A DNA stretch of 64,000 nucleotides from Paenibacillus sp. LS1 (GCF_026013365.1 NZ_JAPDOE010000007.1:124001-188000), one strand, 5' to 3'; numbered from the stretch's first letter, positions 8,802-17,395 are shown. Notes: generated from the sequence alone by a model not told the origin. A program made the numbers and translations.

Positions 8802-8876
8802 GTTGTCCTTCTCTCTTTTTTCGCCTTGACTGAAGTGAACGGAAAAGCCGTTCAATCCACTTATCGGAGGTGTCAC

Positions 8877-9653
8877 ATGCTTTATTTCACTCTGGCTTCC
8901 AAAGCCTACTCCCGGAATCTGCAATACCGCGGGGCACACATGGTCCATAACTTGGCAAGCGCCATGTTCGGTTACATGTACGCCTGCCTCTGGATCGGCA
9001 TCGGGGCCGATCACACGCTCGGAGAATACGGGACACAGGGGATGATCAGTTACATTGCGTTCACGCAATCCTCTCTCTGGATCTCGGGTTTTCTCACGAA
9101 TGGATTAGGTATTCCCCTATCCGTCAGGACAGGGCAGATCGCACTGGATCTGATGAGGCCTGTTCACCTGTTCACCCACCTTATGGCACGCGAATGGGGG
9201 CAAATTGCCTACCAGTTCGTGTACAAAAGTATTCCGATCTACCTGCTCTTCTCCATTGTCTTTTCCCTGGATTGGCCCTCAGACGTTTCAACGTTGTTCT
9301 ATGCCGCACTTGGTCTTGCCGGCGCCGCATACTTGTCCATCTGCATGAACTACATCATTGGTGCTACGTCGATGTGGACCACGGAATCTTCCTGGCTTCA
9401 CTGGGGCAATCACGCCATGATGAATCTGCTGGCTGGTTTCTTCATTCCGCTAGAATGGTTGCCGGACTGGCTGGAACAACTGGCCTGGCTATCACCCTAC
9501 CCTTTCCTGCTCTATGTACCTACCCGAATCTACCTTGGTTTCGAAGATGGCTCCTTGCTATGGGGAACCTTGCTTTGGTGTGTCTTCATGACGTTGATCT
9601 GTCTTGCGATCACTCAAGTGTTACGTCGTAAAGTGGAGGTGCAGGGCGGATGA
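8877..9653 (+). CDS. ABC-2 exporter permease (COG4587-like)
   Basis: Membrane protein of 258 residues with about six hydrophobic segments. It is the first of a three-gene cassette (two unequal ABC-2 permeases and one ATPase) that I recognise as the COG4587/COG3694/COG4586 arrangement common in Paenibacillus and other Firmicutes. Start chosen at the ATG 6 nt after GGAGG (8866-8870); the frame can be read from a TTG at 8826, but that lies in the leader. Its stop overlaps the next start as ATGA. The substrate is unknown. Confidence 0.85.
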   Translation: MLYFTLASKAYSRNLQYRGAHMVHNLASAMFGYMYACLWIGIGADHTLGEYGTQGMISYIAFTQSSLWISGFLTNGLGIPLSVRTGQIALDLMRPVHLFTHLMAREWGQIAYQFVYKSIPIYLLFSIVFSLDWPSDVSTLFYAALGLAGAAYLSICMNYIIGATSMWTTESSWLHWGNHAMMNLLAGFFIPLEWLPDWLEQLAWLSPYPFLLYVPTRIYLGFEDGSLLWGTLLWCVFMTLICLAITQVLRRKVEVQGG

Positions 9654-10450
9654 AGCAAACTTCCTGGTTCAATTTATATAAAATGCTCATTCAAACAAGC
9701 ATCCGCAGCCGGATGCAATACAAGTTCAATTTTATCATGGCGTCCGTACTGGCCGCTTTAATACAGATCTCCGAGTTTCTGATGGTTGCTCTGGTGCTGC
9801 ACAAATTCGGAGCCATTAAAGGCTGGTCCCTGCATGAAATTGGTTATCTCTTCTCCATCATGACGTTATCCAAAACACTGTACCGCACATTCGGCAACGA
9901 GGTTCATCATCTGGAAAAATACTTGGTAGGCGGTGAGCTTGATCAACTGTTAACCCGTCCCATGCCCGTATTGCTGGCACTGCTACCGCAGAACTTTCGC
10001 ATCATGGCTGGGGAAGTCTTGCAAGGTGGGTTCATTCTCTGTTGGTCTCTGGCAGGCATGATGCACAGCGGACAGATCGGCTGGACTGCCATTCCTTTCT
10101 CCCTGTTCATCATCCTGACGGGGGCAGTCATTCTCTTTTCCATTGGACTCGCTACCGCCACACTCGGATTCTGGACCACACGCATTGAGGAGCTACAGAC
10201 GATCACGGAAGATGCAGCACGAACGGCTGCCCAATATCCGCTAACGTTATATCCCAAATGGATGTCTGGCATTCTGCTAACGGTGATTCCAGTGGGCTTC
10301 GTCAACTACATTCCGTCACTCTACCTGTTACGGGGTGAAGGTGGAGCTTGGGTTCTTGTAGCTGTTGCGGCAGTTGCCATACTGAGCTTGGCTGCAAGTC
10401 TGCGTTTCTGGCAATTCGGAATGACCAAATATCAAAGTACAGGTAGCTAA
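9650..10450 (+). CDS. ABC-2 exporter permease (COG3694-like)
   Basis: Second permease subunit, 266 residues, about six membrane segments; it begins with a polar stretch and then a long amphipathic region holding VHHLEKYLVGGELDQLLTRP, a pattern typical of this family. The ATGA overlap with the preceding gene implies translational coupling and a heterodimeric membrane part. The ATPase follows after 16 nt. Confidence 0.86.
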   Translation: MKQTSWFNLYKMLIQTSIRSRMQYKFNFIMASVLAALIQISEFLMVALVLHKFGAIKGWSLHEIGYLFSIMTLSKTLYRTFGNEVHHLEKYLVGGELDQLLTRPMPVLLALLPQNFRIMAGEVLQGGFILCWSLAGMMHSGQIGWTAIPFSLFIILTGAVILFSIGLATATLGFWTTRIEELQTITEDAARTAAQYPLTLYPKWMSGILLTVIPVGFVNYIPSLYLLRGEGGAWVLVAVAAVAILSLAASLRFWQFGMTKYQSTGS

Positions 10451-10466
10451 GGAGGCGAAACGAATC

Positions 10467-11441
10467 ATGAACATGATCACAGCACGGCATCTGCAAAAGG
10501 AATTCAAAACTCCTGTTATTCGCGAAGGACGTTTCTCCGGGTTACGTACGTTATTTTCACGTGAATATGTGTCCAAGGAAGCGGTACGCGATATCAGTTT
10601 TGATATCGGCCCAGGGGAATTTGTAGGCTACATCGGTCCGAACGGGGCTGGTAAGTCTACCACGATCAAAATGCTGACAGGTATCCTCCACCCGACCTCG
10701 GGTGAGGTACGGCTTGGCGGTATGAACCCGCATCAGGACAGGCGCAGGACCGTTGGTCGACTGGGCGTTGTGTTCGGACAGCGAAGCCAGCTCTGGTGGG
10801 ATCTGCCCGTGAAAGATTCATATGATATTCTGGCCGAGATGTACGGCGTCCGTGCCGAGGACAAAAAGAGACGGCTGTCCCAGTTCGCCGAGCTGCTGGA
10901 CCTTGAATCGTTCTGGGCCACGCCTGTCCGGAAGCTCTCGCTTGGACAACGCATGCGTGCAGATCTCGCAGCTTCCATGCTGCATGATCCGGAACTGCTT
11001 TTTCTCGATGAACCGACGATTGGACTGGATGTAAACGCAAAGCGGAACATTCGCCAATTTCTACGTACATTAAATGAAACGTTTGGCAAAACGATTTTGC
11101 TGACCACACATGACATGGACGACATTGAGCAGTTATGCAGCCGGGTCATGGTGATTAACCATGGTCAACTGACATATGACGGCACGATCTCATCGCTTCG
11201 CGAAACCATCGGACTGCCTACGTTGATTCGGGTAACGTTCCGGGGCGCGTTTCACATCCCAGATGTTGTGTCGTCTGCGATACAGATTACAGGAGTGGAA
11301 GGACAGATCGTCACCACCCAAGTGAACCGTAAGGAATGGAGCACAATGGACATTCTCAAACAGTTGGAACATTGGGGTGAGATTGAAGATGTAGAGATGA
11401 AAGAACCTGATTTTGAAGATATCATTCATCGGGTGTACTAG
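10467..11441 (+). CDS. ABC exporter ATPase (COG4586-like)
   Basis: Nucleotide-binding subunit of 324 residues with an N-terminal extension carrying FKTPVIREGRFSGLRTLFSRE, typical of this subfamily. It also has Walker A GPNGAGKSTT, signature LSLGQRMRADLA, Walker B LLFLDEPTIGLD and H-loop TTHDMDD. AAGGAGG lies about 11 nt before the first ATG and about 17 nt before a second in-frame ATG, so the first is preferred. It completes the exporter encoded from 8877. Confidence 0.9.
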   Translation: MNMITARHLQKEFKTPVIREGRFSGLRTLFSREYVSKEAVRDISFDIGPGEFVGYIGPNGAGKSTTIKMLTGILHPTSGEVRLGGMNPHQDRRRTVGRLGVVFGQRSQLWWDLPVKDSYDILAEMYGVRAEDKKRRLSQFAELLDLESFWATPVRKLSLGQRMRADLAASMLHDPELLFLDEPTIGLDVNAKRNIRQFLRTLNETFGKTILLTTHDMDDIEQLCSRVMVINHGQLTYDGTISSLRETIGLPTLIRVTFRGAFHIPDVVSSAIQITGVEGQIVTTQVNRKEWSTMDILKQLEHWGEIEDVEMKEPDFEDIIHRVY

Positions 11442-11537
11442 TCGGCCCATTTTGTGATGAAATTGGATGAAGACCTGTTCTTCTGCCGTTACATGAAAGA
11501 GGGACATGACGTACTGTAATAGCGGAGGTGAAGCGTC

Positions 11538-12215
11538 ATGCTTGTGACCAAACATGTACTGGCAGCATCCAGCGCACACGCTACTCCCTATTACATCGTA
11601 CGTGGCATGATGCCGGGACCGGTGATGTTCATTACATCCGGGGTTCACGGGAATGAAACAGCGAGTATGGCCGCTGCACAAAAGCTCGCAGATGATTGTG
11701 CGACGGGTCGCCCTGTCATTCAGCGAGGGCTGCTGATTATCGTGCCACGGGTGAACCAGCAAGCCTACGCAAAGAAAATCAGAGGCAAGCCAGATCTAAA
11801 TCGTACGTTTCCACGTCGTATGTCGGGTAAGGCCAAGCATTCATTGGCTGCAGCGGTTTTTCAGCTGGCGCGTGAACATCGGGCCGACTGGTGGCTCGAT
11901 CTGCATGAAGCCAACGGCCTATCGCAGCTTAGTTCGCGAGTGCTCGGACAAACGCTGATTACCAATCCCGGCAGTCGGACGATTCCGGCCTGCAGGAGAG
12001 TTATCGAACGGATGAACCGGTCGATTGCGATGCGTGATCGTCATTTTAACCTCAAGCAGCATGAATTACCAGGATCTGCTCGTACAGCAGCTTCAAGAAT
12101 ATTGCAAGCCCGCTCTGTTACGGTTGAGACCTGCTGGAGTCTGAAACGCGCGACACGTATCAAGTATCAGACGGAGATTGTGCACCATTTTCTACGTGAA
12201 GCGGGCATGTCTTGA
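11538..12215 (+). CDS. Succinylglutamate desuccinylase/aspartoacylase-like metallohydrolase
   Basis: Small member (225 residues) of the AstE/AspA branch of the M14 zinc carboxypeptidase fold. The zinc site is seen in GVHGNE (H and E ligands) and LDLHEAN; an RTFPR segment after PDLNR matches the substrate-binding arginine region. The substrate is probably an N-acylated or amide-linked small molecule but cannot be read from sequence. GGAGG lies 8 nt before the ATG. It follows the ABC cassette by 96 nt on the same strand and could share its transcript. A strong hairpin follows it. Confidence 0.82.
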   Translation: MLVTKHVLAASSAHATPYYIVRGMMPGPVMFITSGVHGNETASMAAAQKLADDCATGRPVIQRGLLIIVPRVNQQAYAKKIRGKPDLNRTFPRRMSGKAKHSLAAAVFQLAREHRADWWLDLHEANGLSQLSSRVLGQTLITNPGSRTIPACRRVIERMNRSIAMRDRHFNLKQHELPGSARTAASRILQARSVTVETCWSLKRATRIKYQTEIVHHFLREAGMS

Positions 12216-12244
12216 TTGAGATCATGAAGATACAAATAAAAGAA

Positions 12245-12299
12245 ACCTCCAAGCAGAGAACGCCCGAAGTACATCCTCAGTTGCTCTCTGCTTGGAGGT
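12245..12299. terminator. Bidirectional terminator-like hairpin
   Basis: Perfect 15-bp inverted repeat, ACCTCCAAGCAGAGA (12245-12259) and TCTCTGCTTGGAGGT (12285-12299), with a 25-nt loop. T-rich sequence is modest on both sides (ATTAAAATTTTG on plus), so efficiency is uncertain. It sits between converging reading directions. Confidence 0.6.
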
Positions 12300-12347
12300 A
12301 TTAAAATTTTGTTCCTCGTTTCCCATTACTTTGGACCATTTCTGCAT

Positions 12348-12569
12348 TTATCTCTGCATCATTGATTCTAGTATTTGTTTACCAATAGGGTCCAGCGGCA
12401 TGAGTGGATAAAGCTCTTTTTTAGTTATAAACTTGAATATCACATCCAGATACTCATCCATAATAGAGGCTGATGCAAAACAATAATTGGACAATAATAC
12501 GACGCCTATCCCCTGTTCCTTATGTATAGCCAATCGCTTGTTTTCTCCTAAACAGGAAAAGAGCCGTGA
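12348..12569 (-). pseudogene. Probable C-terminal remnant of a beta-lactamase-like serine hydrolase
   Basis: An open stretch reads ENKRLAIHKEQGIGVVLLSN and then about 40 helical residues up to a stop at 12348. The GIGVVLLSN segment resembles the strand near the C-terminus of class C beta-lactamase/esterase-fold proteins, followed by their last helix. There is no Met start with a ribosome binding site, and the frame runs back into the merR terminator hairpin, so the first 250 or more residues are missing. I read it as a decayed fragment; it could also be a chance frame. Confidence 0.35.
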
Positions 12570-12582
12570 TTACGGCTCTTTC
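12553..12582 (-). terminator. Terminator of the hydrolase-merR operon
   Basis: AAAGAGCCGT (12558-12567) pairs with ACGGCTCTTT (12572-12581) around a 4-nt loop, followed on the minus strand by TTTTCC. The merR stop codon falls inside the hairpin. Confidence 0.75.
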
Positions 12583-12971
12583 TGTGTCACCCTGAACGAC
12601 TGAATATAGTTGTGGATATCATCTTCTGGCGTCTTGAGCAATCTGGCCAGATGAATCTGCATCTGTTCCAGGTGATCGATATGCTTCTGAATATCAGCGA
12701 TTCGGTCAGAGACGAGTGTTTTTAACGTATCACTTTCCATATCTTCCTGGCTGAGCAGTTGCAGGGTCTCTTGTATTTCCTTTAAGGAGTAACCCAGTAG
12801 CTGGGCATCCTTAATGAACTTAATTTTGACCAAATAATCCTCAGTATACACCCGGTATCCGTTGGAGGAACGACGGGGAGCAGGCAGAATTCCACTATCC
12901 TCATAATAACGGAGGGTTGCCATACTCACACCGGTACGCTTGGCCAACGTTCCTCTTGTCATGGTTTCCAT
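12570..12971 (-). CDS. MerR family transcriptional regulator
   Basis: Regulator of 133 residues: N-terminal MerR winged helix (TLAKRTGVSMATLRYYEDSGIL and the NGYRVY wing), then a long dimerisation coiled coil. No cysteines appear in the effector region, so metal sensing is unlikely; it resembles the stress or small-molecule sensing MerR group (YfmP/AdhR type). It lies 26 nt after the hydrolase gene on the same strand, and the promoter of that pair carries a textbook MerR operator. It therefore probably regulates its own operon. Either Met (METMTRG or MTRG) could start. Confidence 0.9.
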   Translation of the reverse strand: METMTRGTLAKRTGVSMATLRYYEDSGILPAPRRSSNGYRVYTEDYLVKIKFIKDAQLLGYSLKEIQETLQLLSQEDMESDTLKTLVSDRIADIQKHIDHLEQMQIHLARLLKTPEDDIHNYIQSFRVTQKEP

Positions 12972-12997
12972 GCCTACTCCTCCACCCTTCTGCGGAT

Positions 12998-14485
12998 TTA
13001 TTGTGTTTGTTCGTTGCGTATCTTGGTATACGTAGTATCATAGGTAGCCTCGGGGAATTTCGTCGAAGACTCTTGCAGCAACGGCTGCTCTTCCCCTTTG
13101 AGGTAACGGTCAAAGAATGCCAGCGCATAGGATCTTGTTATATCCACATTATGTTCTGGCGTCATGCCTCTGGCAAACATTTTCGGTGAAATTAACGAAA
13201 TATCCGTAAAGCTCTGATGGAAGAAATTCTCCACCGTCAGATAATAGGTATCATTCAGACTGCTCGTCATCACTCGATCCAGATCCGGCTCAAACTCGGG
13301 GTAAAACACTTTATCTTTGGACGAAGCATTCGGATCAAAGCTTTTGGCCGTTCCACCCGACATGATATACATAAACGGCTGTTTCAGGGCTGTCGTAGAG
13401 ACTTTTCCCCAGAATCCGCCTTCCAGGCTAAGTCCTGCTTGAAACCGTTCATCCTGCGCCAGTGCTTCCGCTGTCGTTGCCCCACCATAAGAGTGTCCCA
13501 TGATGCCCACATGATCCAGATCAAGCTTGCCCTCGAGCAATTGATTCGGGTCATGTGAATTCCACTGGGTAAGCGTATCAAGCACAAAACTTGCATCAGC
13601 TGCACGGATACCTATGCCTTGTACATTATATTGATACAATTCCTCTGACGTTGCAAAATCTGGATCGGCTTCATAGGAGGCTATACGTCCATCGGGAAAT
13701 GTAACCCGTGCTGACGTATACGGATGATCTATCCCCACCACAATGTAACCGTGGCTTACCAACTCCTCAATCATTGTCATACTCTGAAAACGGGCTGAGC
13801 GGATACCCGGCGAGAATAGCAGTACCGGATACTTGCTCTGGACGGCGGACATCTCAGCTCCTTGTACCACATGTGTTGGAATGGTATCCAGATAACTGAA
13901 CACCTGAGACGGAATGCCGAACACCAGACTAATCGCTTCGCCCAGTTCACTCGGGTAATGCTCCAGTGGCAGCCCTTGAGCGGCCTCCTGATCTAATGGG
14001 TACCACACATTAATCATAAGTTCACGCTTGTCTCCTTCCTCAGGTGTTTTGGTCTCTTCACGAGATTCATCCACCAGGTGTTGAGAAAACGTGCCAATCG
14101 CAAATGTGCCGGTAGGTTCAGGCATCGTAAAGGCAGGTAACAGCCAGGTCAGTATGAATGAACCTGCACTGAAAGCCAGAACCAGAATCGATGCCAGCGT
14201 CATCTTAATCCATGAACGACGGTTGGGTTGCTGCACGCTTTGAACATAACGGCCACTGCGGTATGATTTCATGAGTTGAATGATTAACGTTATGAATAAT
14301 ACAAGTGTAACGATATAGGTTGGTATCATCTGCAGCCGAAATGAATTGATTACGCCATGCAGAAGCACTGCCAGAACCAGAGCTGAAAGTATACCCACTG
14401 TCATTGCTCGGCGCTTCGGAAACACCAGCATGGATACCGTTGCAGCTACGCTTACCAATACTAGAATCCATTCTAAAATTCTCAT
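12998..14485 (-). CDS. Membrane-anchored alpha/beta hydrolase (PAF-acetylhydrolase-like)
   Basis: Protein of 495 residues. Three or four hydrophobic segments (about 4-22, 28-45, 54-72, 97-118) precede a catalytic domain resembling platelet-activating-factor acetylhydrolase isoform II: a strand-rich YPVLLFSPG, the HGYIVVGIDHPY segment and nucleophile S332 in GHSYGG. The enzyme probably cleaves an ester outside the membrane or at its surface; the substrate is unknown. It is the first gene of an operon with a MerR regulator and has a MerR-type promoter 38 nt upstream. Confidence 0.85.
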   Translation of the reverse strand: MRILEWILVLVSVAATVSMLVFPKRRAMTVGILSALVLAVLLHGVINSFRLQMIPTYIVTLVLFITLIIQLMKSYRSGRYVQSVQQPNRRSWIKMTLASILVLAFSAGSFILTWLLPAFTMPEPTGTFAIGTFSQHLVDESREETKTPEEGDKRELMINVWYPLDQEAAQGLPLEHYPSELGEAISLVFGIPSQVFSYLDTIPTHVVQGAEMSAVQSKYPVLLFSPGIRSARFQSMTMIEELVSHGYIVVGIDHPYTSARVTFPDGRIASYEADPDFATSEELYQYNVQGIGIRAADASFVLDTLTQWNSHDPNQLLEGKLDLDHVGIMGHSYGGATTAEALAQDERFQAGLSLEGGFWGKVSTTALKQPFMYIMSGGTAKSFDPNASSKDKVFYPEFEPDLDRVMTSSLNDTYYLTVENFFHQSFTDISLISPKMFARGMTPEHNVDITRSYALAFFDRYLKGEEQPLLQESSTKFPEATYDTTYTKIRNEQTQ

Positions 14486-14515
14486 TATTCAGCCTCCAAT
14501 ATTCTTGATAAAAAA

Positions 14516-14547
14516 AGAATAAACCTTGAAGTATACTTCAAGGTCAA
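14516..14547 (-). promoter_or_regulatory. MerR-type promoter with 22-bp palindromic operator
   Basis: On the minus strand, TTGACC (14547-14542) and a -10 TATTCT are separated by about 20 nt, longer than the usual 17. That long spacer holds a perfect 22-bp palindrome at 14523-14544 with half-site ACCTTGAAGTA. Long-spacer promoters with such a palindrome are the known signature of activation by DNA-untwisting MerR proteins. Its partner is almost certainly the merR gene of this operon. Confidence 0.85.
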
Positions 14548-14664
14548 GGCTGAATATATGAACGAAAAATGGATGAAGCAAGACAAATGAAACACACGGT
14601 AAATATACCCTACATTCAGCCCGAATGCACTTATACGGTATATTCATCGGGTGACCACAAATGA

Positions 14665-15114
14665 CTACTCTACGGTTACCTTTGTTCGAGGCATTGTATG
14701 CATCGCTCCTGAGGTCACATGCGCCTGAACGACGTACACTCCGGGTTCCTGAAACGCATGCTTCACTTCATATATACCATCGCCTATAGATACAGCCTTC
14801 GTCGCTCCCCGAGATTCAAGCTCTTCGGCACTCATCATTCCTTGATCAAATGAAGGTGCTTCGGGTTCATCCTGTTCATTCCATACCTGAAACTGTACAT
14901 GATCCGCATCATTTACAGGCTGTTCTCCCTGTGTCAGTTTGATCTGCAAGGCAACCTCTTCATTCACTTTCGCCTTATCCGGCATCATGAGTTTCACCCG
15001 GATCATCTCCGGCATCTCCCCAGAAGCAGATTGCTCCTCATAGGAGCAGCCAGCGACCAAAAGGATTAGCACCAGGAAGGGCATGAACCAACGAGCTTGT
15101 CCGCTCATCACCAT
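14665..15114 (-). CDS. FixH/YtkA-like lipoprotein
   Basis: Exported lipoprotein of 149 residues: hydrophobic signal and lipobox LVAGC with C23 as the lipidation site. An immunoglobulin-like FixH/YtkA domain follows, with a beta-rich end around GIYEVKHAFQEPGVYVVQAHV. Proteins of this kind occur near copper-handling and cytochrome oxidase assembly genes. It lies 13 nt after the bdbC gene on the same strand. A role in extracytoplasmic redox or metal handling is inference. Confidence 0.8.
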   Translation of the reverse strand: MVMSGQARWFMPFLVLILLVAGCSYEEQSASGEMPEMIRVKLMMPDKAKVNEEVALQIKLTQGEQPVNDADHVQFQVWNEQDEPEAPSFDQGMMSAEELESRGATKAVSIGDGIYEVKHAFQEPGVYVVQAHVTSGAMHTMPRTKVTVE

Positions 15115-15127
15115 CTATCCTTTCTTA

Positions 15128-15577
15128 TCAAGAAGATTTTGGTGTTTTACCGATGCCCCACAGCATCACGATGATGATAATAAATGCAATTAGTGCCAGT
15201 AGCGGAATGGTAATGAAACCAAACCAGTTCAAATAGTCGGTATAACATGGAACCTTACCGCATGCCACGGCATTACCTGTAGCCGAAAAAATACGCTGGA
15301 TCGTTACATGATATAACGAAATGCCGCCACCGACGAAACTAAGTGGAAGTACATATTTCGTGATGCCCACGTCATCCTTAAAGTAGGCAATGCCCAGCAA
15401 GATCGTTAGTGGATACATGAATATACGCTGGTACCAGCACAGATCACATGGAAGAAAGCCCTTGATTTCACTGAAATAGAGACTGCCCCCTGTTGCAATA
15501 ACGGAAACGGCCCAAGCAACAAATAAGCGGGTATCCACATTTTTCGCTGGGCGCTCCGATTTTGATGATGTACTCAT
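15128..15577 (-). CDS. bdbC: Disulfide bond formation protein BdbC
   Basis: Membrane thiol oxidase of the DsbB family, 149 residues with four membrane segments. The first redox pair is CDLC in the GFLPCDLCWYQRI motif; the second is the two cysteines in AVACGKVPCY. It reoxidises a thioredoxin-like partner (BdbD) using quinone; no bdbD lies in the window. I place the start at 15577 (MSTSSK) after GGGGGA rather than at 15619, since the extra 14 residues add nothing recognisable. Confidence 0.9.
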   Translation of the reverse strand: MSTSSKSERPAKNVDTRLFVAWAVSVIATGGSLYFSEIKGFLPCDLCWYQRIFMYPLTILLGIAYFKDDVGITKYVLPLSFVGGGISLYHVTIQRIFSATGNAVACGKVPCYTDYLNWFGFITIPLLALIAFIIIIVMLWGIGKTPKSS

Positions 15578-15710
15578 TCCTCTGTCCCCCTTTTCATTTT
15601 GCTTATACCAAATTATCATACCTCATTCTAGACTCCATCGGCTATTCAAGCTGTTATGTAGGTCATTACTCGATGATTATACCAAATATTTGAAACTTTT
15701 GGGTGAATAC

Positions 15711-15741
15711 AAAAAAGCTGCCGTATGGGGCAGCTCTTTTG
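15711..15741 (-). terminator. Terminator of the duplicated-domain stalk protein gene
   Basis: AGCTGCC (15716-15722) pairs with GGCAGCT (15729-15735), followed on the minus strand by TTTTTT. It lies 25 nt after the stop at 15767. Confidence 0.8.
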
Positions 15742-15766
15742 CTTGATTCATATGCAACACTTTGTA

Positions 15767-17395
15767 TTACATGGATTTAGTCAGTGTAATGGAGCCATCT
15801 TTTTGGGCCCATTTCACGTCCCAGTTCAGAAGTTCAGCAATGAAACGCAGGGGTACTTGCGTACGTCCATCTTTGTTTACAAATACAGTTGAACCCACGT
15901 TTTTCTTCACACCATTCACTTCCATAACGTTGTTGTTCACCCAGAATTCAAGGGTATCATCGCCAGCCATTACCGTTACTTGTTGTGCTTTTTTGTCCCA
16001 TTTCACTGTCGCGCCAATACCTTCACTCAGGAAACGCAATGGAATGTATGTTGTGTTTTTCCAAAGTACTGGTGTTGTGTCCATGTTGGTTGTTTTGTCG
16101 TTAATTTTCAGCATTTTGCTGTTCAATTGCATCCAAACCGTTGTCATCTCTGGCGCTGGTGCAGGTGTTGTTGGCTCTTGGAATTTGTCATTGAATTGAG
16201 TCACGATGGCGTTACCAAGAGCTTGACCTACACCGAACATCACTTTGAAGCCTTCGCGATTCGTTGTGTAAGAAGCATCATAGTTACCTGCCGCATATTG
16301 ATTCAATACATTTTGTACTTGATTTTCATGCGTTGTCAGTGCTTGTTGTCCTGCTGCTTTTGGCAGATTGCCAGCTGTTGCAGAATCCAGGAATGTAGCG
16401 AACTCTGTTGTGAATCCAGCAATACGTTTCTCTACTGCTGCACGAGCGGTAGCATCGTTGTTTTTAACGGCTTTTACATAATCGCTTTGCGCATTAACAT
16501 GGTTCGTTACCCAAATTTTTTCGAAAGCATTGGCACCATCGTTACCGTAAACGGAAGCAATCGCTGCTTTGAAGTCAGCTGTGTTTCCAGCTTCAGCTTT
16601 AACCAGTGCGTTGGAGGCTGCTGTGCGTCCATCGAACTCCTCTTGCATTTGCAGAGCCGAAAGCGCAAAGTGCTCGGAAGCCAAGTGGTTGAGTGCAGAT
16701 CTCAGATCAGCTGCTTTTGTATCCGCTTTGGTATTTTCGAATTTCTCAGGCATTTGTGTAGTAATGGCCGTGGAGAGCGCCTTACTTACGTCGAACATTT
16801 CTTTGAAACCTTCACGGTAAGCCTTGTATGCATCAGCATAATCTCCAGCTACATACTCATCGAATACTTTTTGCACGAGATCTTCATGTACTTGCAGAGC
16901 CTGTTTGGCTGCTGCTTTTGGCAACTTGCCTTCGGTAGCTGTGCTCAGGAATGTGGAGAATTCATCCACGAAACCGTTGATGTTTGCCTGTGCTTGTTTG
17001 ATCCCAGCCTGGTTGCCCATTTTGGTTGCTTTCACCAGATCATCTGTGTATTTATTATGAGCGCGGAAGATACGTTCGAATTCTTTGGCACCAGCGTCAC
17101 CGTATAGGGAGGCGATTGCCGGTTGCATATCCAGTGCATTTTGGTCGAGTGCTTTGTAAGCTGCGTCTGCGTCTTTTGCTCCATCATAGGCTTTCGCCAT
17201 TGCGGTTACTGCGAGTGCAAAGTGCTCGGACAACAGATGATCCAGGTTCGCTCTCAGGTCAGCTGCAGGTGTGTTCACGGATGCTTTCATCATGGTCATC
17301 GGTGTCTGTGGCGCGGAAGCAGCTCCAGCGATACCCGGCATCAACAGTGTCAAGCTAAGTACAGGTGCGATAAACTTCTTCATTTTCATTTTCAT
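15767..17395 (-). CDS. Secreted protein: two tandem His-containing helical repeats plus copper-amine-oxidase stalk domain
   Basis: Exported protein of 542 residues with a cleavable signal (MKMKMKKFIAPVLS...AGAAS). Residues about 44-213 and 229-390 are two copies of one all-helical domain. Shared landmarks are ADLR..L.HL.SEHFAL, a LYG(D/N)..A..FE segment, (A)H-N or NH near the middle, LPKAA..QAL..HE..VQ, and REGFK.MF. Residues about 410-542 form a copper-amine-oxidase N-terminal-type domain, which in Paenibacillus is a wall or stalk module and not an oxidase. Conserved His and Glu in both copies suggest metal- or ligand-binding four-helix bundles, but I do not recognise the family. GAGGAG lies 10 nt before the start. 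The gene has a leader containing a terminator. Confidence 0.8.
   Translation of the reverse strand: MKMKMKKFIAPVLSLTLLMPGIAGAASAPQTPMTMMKASVNTPAADLRANLDHLLSEHFALAVTAMAKAYDGAKDADAAYKALDQNALDMQPAIASLYGDAGAKEFERIFRAHNKYTDDLVKATKMGNQAGIKQAQANINGFVDEFSTFLSTATEGKLPKAAAKQALQVHEDLVQKVFDEYVAGDYADAYKAYREGFKEMFDVSKALSTAITTQMPEKFENTKADTKAADLRSALNHLASEHFALSALQMQEEFDGRTAASNALVKAEAGNTADFKAAIASVYGNDGANAFEKIWVTNHVNAQSDYVKAVKNNDATARAAVEKRIAGFTTEFATFLDSATAGNLPKAAGQQALTTHENQVQNVLNQYAAGNYDASYTTNREGFKVMFGVGQALGNAIVTQFNDKFQEPTTPAPAPEMTTVWMQLNSKMLKINDKTTNMDTTPVLWKNTTYIPLRFLSEGIGATVKWDKKAQQVTVMAGDDTLEFWVNNNVMEVNGVKKNVGSTVFVNKDGRTQVPLRFIAELLNWDVKWAQKDGSITLTKSM

Larger units (their letters stand above)
8571..8876. other. 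Divergent intergenic region between DegV and the ABC-2 cassette
   Basis: These 306 nt carry no credible gene. They hold a cre-like box (8662-8677), a perfect 14-nt palindrome TTTTTAGCTAAAAA (8753-8766), a plus-strand promoter (8773-8801) and a hairpin just ahead of the cassette's ribosome binding site (GAACGG/CCGTTC with flanking AAGT/ACTT, about 8834-8862) that could affect translation. Confidence 0.55.
12216..12569. other. Intergenic region with gene remnant
   Basis: Between the aspartoacylase-like gene and the merR terminator. It contains a 15-bp inverted-repeat hairpin (12245-12299) and a short frame resembling the C-terminus of a serine hydrolase (12348-12569). I see no intact gene. Confidence 0.5.

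Noticed and set aside
15980-17107. Long open frame (375 residues) on the plus strand
   Set aside because: It is antisense to the duplicated-domain stalk protein. Its composition (very rich in Cys, Phe, Val) and lack of a ribosome binding site mark it as a shadow of codon bias.
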